Position numbers and translations under genes: made by a program. Below, one piece after another: positions 1 to 6,187 of a DNA stretch of 12,697 nt; positions within the stretch are counted from its first letter, which is position 1, and every line of letters begins with the position of its first letter. A model generated the notes under the pieces. The model made no database searches and was not told where the DNA came from. It worked only from the letters and a program-made list of their open reading frames with translations. Origin of the DNA: JAUVXY01 sp964392345 (GTDB lineage Bacteria > Actinomycetota > Humimicrobiia > Humimicrobiales > Humimicrobiaceae); assembly GCA_964392345.1 (NCBI GenBank), contig CAYMPQ010000050.1:1-12697 (forward strand), written 5' to 3'.

Positions 1-536
1 GCGGCAGCCTTATGGGCATGTTTATTATGGCGTCTTATATATTCCTGGATAAAAAGGAAGGCGTTATAGAGGCCTATGCAGTAACCGCATCCTCTGTTTG
101 GCAGTATTTAATGAGTAAGATTTTTGTAGTTTTACTCACATCTGTTGTTTCAGGCATAATCATAATCATGCCTATTATGGGATTTAGGATAAACTATGGC
201 CTGTTGCTGTTGTTGCTACTCACAACTGGATTTTTTGCATCTTCGCTGGGATTGCTCATTGCCAGCTTTTATAAGAATTTGACGAATGCTTTTGGCGTCA
301 TTTATTTATTATTGATTATCATGATGGTTCCCAGCATAGCATATTTTATACCTGGCTGGGATCCTTTTTGGATAAAAATAATACCCTCATATCCATTACT
401 ACAGGGCTTTAAAGAGATTATTCTGCCAAATGGTGACATTGCATATCCGCTGATCGTAAGTGCTGGATTCTTAGCGGTGGGAATAATACTGTTTGCTATC
501 ACAAATATTCGATTTAAGAAAACGCTAAGCGTATAA
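1..536 (+). CDS. ABC-2 type transporter permease, C-terminal part (5' end outside window)
   Basis: This is the membrane subunit of an ABC exporter, cut by the left edge. The frame is open from base 3 (Gly-Ser-Leu before the first Met at 12), so that Met is internal and the true start lies outside. About 177 residues remain. They begin with a soluble stretch (FLDKKEG, a short loop typical of ABC-2 permeases), followed by roughly five hydrophobic helices and a basic tail (RFKKTL). Such permeases pair with a cytoplasmic ATPase, which should be encoded to the left. A second permease follows after 9 bases, so the two probably form a heterodimeric channel. Two-permease ABC-2 systems include the fluoroquinolone-export type, but the substrate cannot be read from sequence. 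The family call is secure and the substrate unknown. Confidence 0.85.
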   Translation, partial: GSLMGMFIMASYIFLDKKEGVIEAYAVTASSVWQYLMSKIFVVLLTSVVSGIIIIMPIMGFRINYGLLLLLLLTTGFFASSLGLLIASFYKNLTNAFGVIYLLLIIMMVPSIAYFIPGWDPFWIKIIPSYPLLQGFKEIILPNGDIAYPLIVSAGFLAVGIILFAITNIRFKKTLSV

Positions 537-541
537 GGGGG
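537..541 (+). promoter_or_regulatory. Ribosome binding site deciding the start of the second ABC permease
   Basis: A GGGGG stretch directly after the stop codon of the first permease lies 4 bases before the ATG at 546 and 7 bases before the ATG at 549. The longer spacing is the usual one, so the second ATG is more likely to be used. Confidence 0.5.
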
Positions 542-548
542 AATAATG

Positions 549-1550
549 ATGTTAAAAAAAATATGGATTATTTTTATTAGAGATATAAGGGTAAACACAC
601 GGGAATTTATGACATTGTACATGATGATCATCCCTTTGATACTTGCTGTGGGAATTAATTTTCTATCACCTGGCATTAATGATACCAGCGTAAATTTTGC
701 TCTGGTAGAAAATGAAAACCTTAAGCAGGCGGCCTACTTTGATGACTTTGCCCATGTTGAACTATTTAGTGACAAGCAAAGAGTTGAGGATAGGGTTATG
801 GCAAGAGATGATGTAGTCGGAATACTGCCAAAAGATAATGGCTACTATATTATGACTCAGGGAAATGAGCCCGAATCGGTTCTGGAATATGCCAAGCTTC
901 TAAATGTGCTGTATGAATCAGATGTACAGCTGGAAGATGCCAGCTCAGAAATAATTGAATTTGGTAGAACAGTTCCGCCGCTAAAAAAGATGCTGGTAAA
1001 TATGTTGCTGCTTTTGATTTCCATGCTGGCAGGTATGCTTATTGCTATGAATATAGTCGAAGAAAAGATGGACAACACTGTAAGCGCAATAAATGTAACA
1101 CCCACTTCACGCAGCGCCTTTATATTGGGTAAGAGTCTTACAGGCATGGTTATTGCGCTTGTTTCGTCCATTGCATGTCTTTTGATAACTGGCTTTTATA
1201 ATGTCAACTTGGGCCAGGCGGCTTTAGTTGTCTTTTCGTCGACAATATTGAGTTTAATGATAGGATTTATACAGGGCATAAATAGTGACGATGTTATGGA
1301 AGCGGCAGGCAGTGTTAAACTTATGTTTTTGCCGATGGCCGGGTCTATCGCAGGATATGAATTCGTCACAGGAAACTGGAAGATATTCTTCTACTGGTCA
1401 CCATTTTACTGGGCATATAGGGCAAATGATATGATACTGTCAAAAAGCGGCACATGGCCCCAGTTGATACTCTTTATCGGTATTATATTGGTTATATGCG
1501 GAGCAGTATATGCTTTGCTGGCACCTAGAATAATAAAAGGACTTCAATAA
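549..1550 (+). CDS. ABC-2 type transporter permease
   Basis: This is a second membrane subunit of the same exporter, 333 residues from the second of two adjacent ATG codons. The GGGGG stretch at 537-541 lies 7 bases before the ATG at 549 but only 4 before the ATG at 546, so 549 is preferred; starting at 546 adds one Met. The protein has an N-terminal helix (about 22-40), then an extracytoplasmic domain of roughly 100 residues. Next come a helix near 150-170 and the cytoplasmic loop EEKMDNTVSAINVTPTSR, which is the hallmark of ABC-2 permeases at the contact with the ATPase. Four further helices follow, including one just before the C-terminus. This is the ABC2_membrane_3 architecture. The 9-base spacing from the preceding permease indicates one operon. 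Substrate unknown. Confidence 0.9.
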   Translation: MLKKIWIIFIRDIRVNTREFMTLYMMIIPLILAVGINFLSPGINDTSVNFALVENENLKQAAYFDDFAHVELFSDKQRVEDRVMARDDVVGILPKDNGYYIMTQGNEPESVLEYAKLLNVLYESDVQLEDASSEIIEFGRTVPPLKKMLVNMLLLLISMLAGMLIAMNIVEEKMDNTVSAINVTPTSRSAFILGKSLTGMVIALVSSIACLLITGFYNVNLGQAALVVFSSTILSLMIGFIQGINSDDVMEAAGSVKLMFLPMAGSIAGYEFVTGNWKIFFYWSPFYWAYRANDMILSKSGTWPQLILFIGIILVICGAVYALLAPRIIKGLQ

Positions 1551-1603
1551 TAGTTATAAGTATATATAAGAACATAGAATATAAGGAGAGGAGGTTATTA
1601 TAA

Positions 1604-1810
1604 ATGGGTTACATAATTGGAGGAATAGCATGCATATTATATGCAGCATTTGTATATTATGTCGCAATCAAAAGACCGCCTGCAATAATTAGGTTGGTCA
1701 AGAAGAAGCTCAATAAAAATATGAGCGATAAGGCAGCAGCAATAGTGTGCTATGTCTTTGCAAGTATTGCACTTGCAGGAGGAATTGTTTTATTCATTGT
1801 CGGAGCTTGA
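1604..1810 (+). CDS. Small two-helix membrane protein of unknown function
   Basis: This is a 68-residue protein I do not recognise. It has a hydrophobic N-terminal helix (about residues 3-22), a basic, proline-containing linker (IKRPPAIIRLVKKKLNK, about 23-39) and a second helix (about 45-66), ending in VGA. The positive linker suggests a hairpin with both ends outside and the loop in the cytoplasm. A strong purine-rich ribosome binding site (AGGAGAGGAGG, 1584-1594) sits 9 bases before the ATG, which supports real translation despite the small size. It follows the second ABC permease by 53 bases in the same direction, so it may be co-transcribed with the exporter. No catalytic motif is visible, and any role as an accessory subunit is a guess. 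Confidence 0.7.
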   Translation: MGYIIGGIACILYAAFVYYVAIKRPPAIIRLVKKKLNKNMSDKAAAIVCYVFASIALAGGIVLFIVGA

Positions 1811-1977
1811 TGAATAAGAATAATATCCCATAAAATTAAATTCCGGTAATAATGTCTTCCATTGTCTCTAATACCCAGAAACCAAAATGAAGATAAAAAA
1901 CCCCTGATATGATAAAAACGAACTTTTGGAGACTTTACTCTTTTAGGTTTATATTCTCTTAAAAATCTATAAATCTT

Positions 1978-2005
1978 TTGAATTTTGGCTGTAATGTATT
2001 AAAAT
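1978..2005 (+). promoter_or_regulatory. Candidate sigma-70 promoter for rpe
   Basis: TTGAAT (1978-1983) and TAAAAT (2000-2005) are separated by 16 bases. They match the -35 and -10 consensus at 4 and 5 of 6 positions. Transcription would start near 2012, giving a leader of about 100 bases before the epimerase start. In AT-rich DNA such matches arise by chance, so this is tentative. Confidence 0.35.
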
Positions 2006-2098
2006 GATTAGTTACTGTGAAAATGTTTAAATCATTATTTATGGAAACTTAAAAACAGAAGCAGTAAAAATATTAGTTTTTAATCATTGGAGATAGGT

Positions 2099-2104
2099 AG
2101 GAAG
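2099..2104 (+). promoter_or_regulatory. Ribosome binding site deciding the rpe start
   Basis: AGGAAG lies 9 bases before the ATG at 2114. An in-frame TTG at 2087 would add nine residues (MEIGRKKIK), but it has no comparable site upstream and the added residues are not part of the family core. The ATG is therefore preferred. Confidence 0.5.
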
Positions 2105-2113
2105 AAAATAAAA

Positions 2114-2833
2114 ATGCCGGAAAAGAATGTAAAACTTAAACTTTCTATATCAATACTGGATTGTGATTTTCTTAATCTGGGAAAAGAGATAAAAAAAGTT
2201 GAAGAAGCCGGGGCTGACATGCTGCATCTTGACATAATGGACGGAAGCTTTGTCCCAAACATAAGTTTTGGACCTCCTGTCGTAAGGTGCATTAGAAAAA
2301 ATACAAAACTATTTTTAGATACGCATCTTATGATCAAGGACCCTGACAAGCATCTGGATAGTTTTATTGAAAGCGGAGCTGATCTTATAAATGTACACAT
2401 AGAAGAATGCCCGCATCTTGACATGACGCTAAACTATATAAAAAAGGCAGGTTTAAAAACTGCCGTTTCCTTAAATCCATCCACTCCTTTGTGCTGTATT
2501 GAAAATGTTTTAGAGCTTTTAGACATGGTGCTGATAATGACGGTTAACCCGGGATTCGGCGGCCAAAAATTTATTTATGAGATGACAGGCAAAATTGGAA
2601 AGCTAAAAGATATGATTGAAGAATACAGGAGACTTAACAACACAAACAAGACTATTGAAATTCAGGTGGATGGTGGAATAAATAATAAAACCGCACCATT
2701 GGCAGCAAACGCAGGAGCAAATATTTTAGTAGTGGGGTCCGCTTTTTTTAATTCCGAAAATCCAGCAGAGTATATCAGCAATATTAGGAAGACTCTAATG
2801 GATAATAGTAAATCAAAAGTGAGAATTGTTTAA
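2114..2833 (+). CDS. rpe: Ribulose-phosphate 3-epimerase
   Basis: This cytoplasmic TIM-barrel enzyme interconverts D-ribulose 5-phosphate and D-xylulose 5-phosphate in the pentose phosphate pathway. With the ATG at 2114 it has 239 residues, slightly above the usual 215-230. All signatures are present: SILDCDF (13-19), HLDIMDG with metal ligands His38 and Asp40, FVPNISFGP (46-54), DTHLMI with ligand His71, MTVNPGFGGQ (142-151), VDGGI with ligand Asp186, and the phosphate-binding VVGSAFF (206-212). Asp40 and Asp186 are the acid/base pair known for the family. The usual APSIL start of strand 1 reads LSISIL here, a small deviation. A C-terminal extension of about 12 residues (NSKSKVRIV) is basic. 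The gene stands alone with its own candidate promoter. Its stop codon overlaps that of the convergent transporter gene by 4 bases. Confidence 0.95.
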   Translation: MPEKNVKLKLSISILDCDFLNLGKEIKKVEEAGADMLHLDIMDGSFVPNISFGPPVVRCIRKNTKLFLDTHLMIKDPDKHLDSFIESGADLINVHIEECPHLDMTLNYIKKAGLKTAVSLNPSTPLCCIENVLELLDMVLIMTVNPGFGGQKFIYEMTGKIGKLKDMIEEYRRLNNTNKTIEIQVDGGINNKTAPLAANAGANILVVGSAFFNSENPAEYISNIRKTLMDNSKSKVRIV

Positions 2834-4443
2834 TTTTTTTCTATCATATTTCTTGATATACCATGCAGCAAGTCACCAATTCTTTCGAGATGCAATATGA
2901 TATCTGAAAAAACCACTCCTGATAAGTGCATGCATTGGCCGCTCCGGAGCCTTTTTAGGTGATTTATCCTTGCTTCTTTAACCATTTCGTCTAATTCTGA
3001 TTCAAGTTTTTCGCATTGTTCAAATTTTGTTTGGTCATCATTTTCAAGGCCAGATATTAGTGTTTTGAACATGCTATCTGTTTTGCTGTGTATAGCTTCT
3101 AACTCTTCTGTTGCGTTTTTGCTAAACGACATTTTATTTTCTTCTTTTACGAGTGTCAGATATAATATGCTTTCGCAATGGTCAGCAGCTCTCTCTACAT
3201 CATAGGCCATATGGAGCAAGTTGGTCAGTCTTCTTGAAGCAGTTGAGTTTAATGATTTTTGTGATACTTTAGTTAAATATAATACAATATCTTCTGTTAT
3301 GCTATCTACAGCAGACTCCATATCCAGTACTTTTTCCTCAATTATATTTTCTCTTTTGTAAAGCCTTTGAATTGCAAGATTGAGCATTTCATGTGATATT
3401 TTTGAAATTCTGAGCAGCTCTTTTTTTACTTGTTCTAAAGCAAGCGCAGGGGTTTGAATAAGCCTTGTATCCAGGAATAGTGCATTTTTATGGACTACAA
3501 CATCTTTTCCCGGGAAAAGCCACGTAACTGTTTTTTCAAAAAATCCAATTAAAGGAAATAGAATTAGTACAGTAACAATATTAAAACCGGTATGCATATT
3601 TGCTATTTGGTGGGGCACACTGCTTCCAGTTAACCCAACTATAAATTGTTGAAGCTTGAAAACGTATAACAGCATTGCAAATATCATAGTTCCAAAAATA
3701 TTGAACATAAGATGGGAGAAGGCAGTTCTCCTGGCTGTTATAGTTGTTCCTATGCTGGAAATTAAGGCAGTGGAGCAGGTACCGATATTGTCTCCCAATA
3801 AAATAGGAATAGCTGCTTCAATAGGTATTAAACCCTGGCTTGCAAGAGCAATTAACAATCCGATTGTAGCTGAGCTGCTCTGGAGAAGAGTAGTTAAAAG
3901 CAACCCTGCCAGGATTCCAAGGAACGGATTCCTGCTGAAAGTTAAAAGGAAGTTTTTAAAGATTTCATTATCTCTTAATGGCGCCAGTGCTTCTTTCATT
4001 ACAGTCATTCCGAGGAAGAGAATACCAAGCCCAATTAAAGCCATTCCAGCATTTTTATATCTTTTTCTTTTGCCTATAAAATAGAAGAGAAAACCTATGA
4101 TTATTATCGGAAAGGAAAGCATGTCTATTTTGAAAGATACTATCTGGGCGGTAATTGTGGTCCCAATATTTGCCCCCATTACAATGCCGATTGCCTGTCT
4201 GAGAGTTATGAGCCCTGCATTGACAAATCCTACGGTCATAACAGATGTTGCGCTGCTGCTTTGGATAAGCATGGTAGTAAAAACTCCGACCAATAGAGTT
4301 GACCATGATTTTTTTGTTAGGATATTAATTATTGATTTTAATTTATTAGAAGCGATTCTTCGCAGACTTGTGCTAAGTCTGTTGATACCAAAAATAAAGA
4401 GGGCTAACCCGCCCAGGAGCTCTATTATAATTTTAAAATACAT
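2830..4443 (-). CDS. Na/Pi-cotransporter family protein with PhoU-like C-terminal domain
   Basis: This inner-membrane transporter of the NptA/PNaS type, 537 residues, is predicted to move phosphate with sodium. The membrane half (about 1-310) has the two inverted family repeats, each with a QSSSAT motif (61-66 and 188-193) followed by GANIGTT (90-96) or GDNIGTC (217-223). These are the substrate and sodium binding signatures of the family. From about residue 340 on it is a soluble, helical PhoU-like domain (for example DMESAVDSITEDIVLYL and HLERIGDLLHGISRN), the usual bacterial two-domain form. Some members act in phosphate export or homeostasis rather than uptake. I see no clear ribosome binding site before the ATG. 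A TATAAT hexamer lies on the minus strand at 4490-4485 without a good -35. The gene is convergent with rpe. Confidence 0.92.
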   Translation of the reverse strand: MYFKIIIELLGGLALFIFGINRLSTSLRRIASNKLKSIINILTKKSWSTLLVGVFTTMLIQSSSATSVMTVGFVNAGLITLRQAIGIVMGANIGTTITAQIVSFKIDMLSFPIIIIGFLFYFIGKRKRYKNAGMALIGLGILFLGMTVMKEALAPLRDNEIFKNFLLTFSRNPFLGILAGLLLTTLLQSSSATIGLLIALASQGLIPIEAAIPILLGDNIGTCSTALISSIGTTITARRTAFSHLMFNIFGTMIFAMLLYVFKLQQFIVGLTGSSVPHQIANMHTGFNIVTVLILFPLIGFFEKTVTWLFPGKDVVVHKNALFLDTRLIQTPALALEQVKKELLRISKISHEMLNLAIQRLYKRENIIEEKVLDMESAVDSITEDIVLYLTKVSQKSLNSTASRRLTNLLHMAYDVERAADHCESILYLTLVKEENKMSFSKNATEELEAIHSKTDSMFKTLISGLENDDQTKFEQCEKLESELDEMVKEARINHLKRLRSGQCMHLSGVVFSDIILHLERIGDLLHGISRNMIEKN

Positions 4444-4615
4444 AAATTTAGGAAAACTAACTTTTAGCCAGTAGTTAATTATTGATTATAATAAAATAAA
4501 TAACAATATGAAATGTAAAACTAAAAATATGTTACAGCAAAGCAGAAACATACTCTTAACAATCTCTATTAAATTTAAAAATTACTAACTGTTTGCTCTT
4601 GCCTGCTGCGAAGAG

Positions 4616-4807
4616 CTATTCAATGATTATTGCTTCTGTAGGGCAGTTTTCTATTGATTCCTTTATGCATTCTTCGTCATACTCATCATAATCAGTTTTA
4701 ATTATTTCTGCTACATCGGTGTCTTCGTTTAGTTTAAAAACATTTGGACAAGTTTCTTCACATAATCCGCATCCAGTACAAAGTTCCTCATCTATAGTTA
4801 CTTCCAT
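4616..4807 (-). CDS. Single-cluster [4Fe-4S] ferredoxin
   Basis: This is a small, very acidic cytoplasmic electron carrier of 63 residues. The cluster ligands are Cys10, Cys13 and Cys16 (CTGCGLC) plus Cys55 before a proline (ENCP). Cys20 (also before proline) and Cys47 are placed like the disulfide-forming or extra cysteines of the Thermotoga and Desulfovibrio monocluster ferredoxins, so one [4Fe-4S] cluster is expected, not two. The length fits the family. A ribosome binding site (AAAGGA, minus strand, 4818-4813) lies 5 bases before the ATG. It is separated from the transporter downstream by 172 bases and is probably a single-gene transcript. The electron donor and acceptor cannot be told from context. 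Confidence 0.93.
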   Translation of the reverse strand: MEVTIDEELCTGCGLCEETCPNVFKLNEDTDVAEIIKTDYDEYDEECIKESIENCPTEAIIIE

Positions 4808-5060
4808 TTGGTTCCTTTCTAATATTTTTGGTTTGCAAACTTATACTGCTTATATATTGCAATCAATACATACTATTAATTATTAATGTAATATACAAAA
4901 AAATTTTTTTAAATTCAATAAAATTTTTTTCTTTTTTTTACCCCAGCTGCTAAGTGCAGAAAATCTTTCTGAGTCGTGAAATTTAAGATATCATAGAGGT
5001 GAGATTTTTAATATAATTTTATTTAACAAAATATTTGAAGAAGGTTTTTTGGTGTAGAAG
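4808..5060. other. Divergent intergenic region (ferredoxin / DNA glycosylase) with palindromes and phased A/T tracts
   Basis: This 253-base spacer must hold the promoters of both flanking genes. On the ferredoxin side are two perfect palindromes sharing a TTGCAA core, GTTTGCAAAC (4831-4840) and ATTGCAAT (4856-4863), with centres 24 bases apart. A minus-strand TTGATT (4866-4861) and TATAAG (4845-4840) lie there too, spaced 15 apart, which is short for a promoter. In the middle, A/T tracts centred near 4904, 4913, 4924 and 4936 repeat about once per helical turn, suggesting bent DNA. On the glycosylase side is a perfect TATAAT. Confidence 0.5.
5012..5017 (+). promoter_or_regulatory. Candidate -10 element for the DNA glycosylase gene
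   Basis: A perfect TATAAT lies 43 bases before the glycosylase ATG. No acceptable -35 element is found at 16-18 bases upstream and there is no TGn extension. The call rests on the hexamer and its position alone. Confidence 0.25.
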
Positions 5061-5672
5061 ATGAACTATAAAAATTATGTTGATTGCAAGATATTAAAAA
5101 AGGATTTTTATAGCAGAGATACTTCGATTGTTGCCAGAGAGTTACTTGGCAAAGCACTGATAAAAGTTAATGGGTGCAAAGAAGCAGGAGGGATAATTGT
5201 TGAAACTGAAGCTTATTACGGCGAAAGTGATCCAGCAAGCCATGCTTTTAGGGGGGCAACAGCAAGAGCTGCAGTAATGTTTGCCCAGCCAGGTACAGCA
5301 TATGTTTACTTATGTTATGGCATGTATTATCTCTTAAATACAGTAACTGAGGAGAAAGGGAAACCTGGAGCTGTGCTTATAAGGGCATTGGAACCTTGCT
5401 GGGGTATAGATATTATGAGGGAACGAAGAGGAGTTAAAGAAAAAATAAATCTTACAAATGGACCCGGCAAATTAACAATGGCGTTAGGTATAGATGGCAA
5501 TGATAATGAAAAAGATCTAACAAAAATTAAGGGCGGATTAAGCATTTTTAATGTTGAAAGAAAAATTAGAGATTCAGAAATATCAGTTTCAGAGAGAATT
5601 GGAATAAAAAACGGTAAAGATAAATTGCTCAGATATTTTGTAAAAAACAGTAAATTTATATCTTGTGTGTAG
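5061..5672 (+). CDS. mpg: 3-methyladenine DNA glycosylase, AAG/MPG type
   Basis: This monofunctional base-excision repair enzyme flips out alkylated or deaminated purines and cuts the N-glycosidic bond. It has 203 residues, normal for bacterial members of the family. Aligned by eye to human AAG, the water-activating Glu125 is Glu50 (in VETEAYYG), and the base-stacking Tyr127, His136 and Tyr159 correspond to Tyr52, His61 (DPASHA) and Tyr83 (in AYVYLCYGMYYLLN), with identical spacing. GAVLIRALEP, NGPGKLTMALGI and SERIGI complete the fold signature. One deviation is that the usual TxRNxxMF loop reads TARAAVMF, with Ala for the conserved Asn. The ribosome binding site is weak (GGTG, 5051-5054). 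The gene precedes the 140-residue protein in the same direction, 75 bases apart, so co-transcription is possible. Confidence 0.95.
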   Translation: MNYKNYVDCKILKKDFYSRDTSIVARELLGKALIKVNGCKEAGGIIVETEAYYGESDPASHAFRGATARAAVMFAQPGTAYVYLCYGMYYLLNTVTEEKGKPGAVLIRALEPCWGIDIMRERRGVKEKINLTNGPGKLTMALGIDGNDNEKDLTKIKGGLSIFNVERKIRDSEISVSERIGIKNGKDKLLRYFVKNSKFISCV

Positions 5673-5747
5673 TATTTATTGTTTTACTCTTGTTGATTTT
5701 GAGGTATTATATTTATTAAGCTGTTAAATCTAAAAAGCGGGTGAGAT

Positions 5748-6170
5748 ATGATTGATTTTAAAAAACTTAGAAGAATGTCCTCGATGTCCAGAAGGATGGC
5801 TGTAATCAAAAATATTGGCGAGAATAAAAATACAGATATAGAGTACTTGTTTGGGCTTTTAAATCTGTATAACAAAAAAAATAGCGGAAGGTGGTTCTGG
5901 CAAAAAGCTGGTTTTACTGGCGCCCTTAAAGATGCATTTGACAAGTTCAACGCAACTGTTGATGAAATAGTAAAGAGTTTGAAATCAGAAAATGAGGAAT
6001 GTGTCTTAAAAAGGATAAAGGCTGCAGCTGGTATATTGGAAAACCTTTTAGCTAAATTAGAAATGAATCTGGGCGTAGACAGGGAGAATGATAAAACCTA
6101 TGTCAAGGGATATTTAGATGATAATTTTAAAGCCCTGATTGCAGGTAGCTTGAAAGAAATAGAAAAGTAA
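5748..6170 (+). CDS. Hypothetical helical cytoplasmic protein
   Basis: This is a 140-residue protein I do not recognise. There is no signal peptide or membrane segment. The N-terminus is basic and Met/Ser/Arg-rich (KKLRRMSSMSRRM). It is followed by a tryptophan-containing loop (GRWFWQKAGF, about 47-56) and then mainly amphipathic helices rich in Lys, Glu and Leu up to the C-terminus. No catalytic or metal-binding pattern is evident, and it has a single cysteine. A GGGTGAG ribosome binding sequence (5739-5745) precedes the ATG closely. It follows the DNA glycosylase in the same direction and converges with the TPR gene, whose corrected stop lies only 17 bases beyond. Codon use resembles that of the neighbours. 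The coding call is supported by length, ribosome binding site and composition; the function is unknown. Confidence 0.7.
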   Translation: MIDFKKLRRMSSMSRRMAVIKNIGENKNTDIEYLFGLLNLYNKKNSGRWFWQKAGFTGALKDAFDKFNATVDEIVKSLKSENEECVLKRIKAAAGILENLLAKLEMNLGVDRENDKTYVKGYLDDNFKALIAGSLKEIEK

Positions 6171-6187
6171 TCATTTTTTTAAGGTGC

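Larger units (their letters stand above)
1811..2113 (+). other. Intergenic region between exporter operon and rpe
   Basis: This is about 300 bases of AT-rich DNA without a credible reading frame. It holds one plausible sigma-70 type promoter (1978-2005) and, just downstream, the 7-base inverted repeat AATGATT (2003-2009) / AATCATT (2030-2036), with a further AATCATT at 2082-2088. I see no GC-rich hairpin followed by a T-run that would terminate the upstream operon, and no recognisable riboswitch. Confidence 0.5.

Noticed and set aside
302..676. Minus-strand open frame spanning the junction of the two ABC permeases.
   Set aside because: It is antisense to two clear transporter genes and its hydrophobicity mirrors theirs.
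2087..2113. Upstream TTG start for ribulose-phosphate epimerase.
   Set aside because: It adds nine residues outside the family core and lacks a ribosome binding site, whereas the ATG at 2114 has AGGAAG at a normal distance.
3656..4084. Open frame of 142 codons on the plus strand.
   Set aside because: It lies entirely opposite the well-supported Na/Pi transporter and has no family motif or ribosome binding site.
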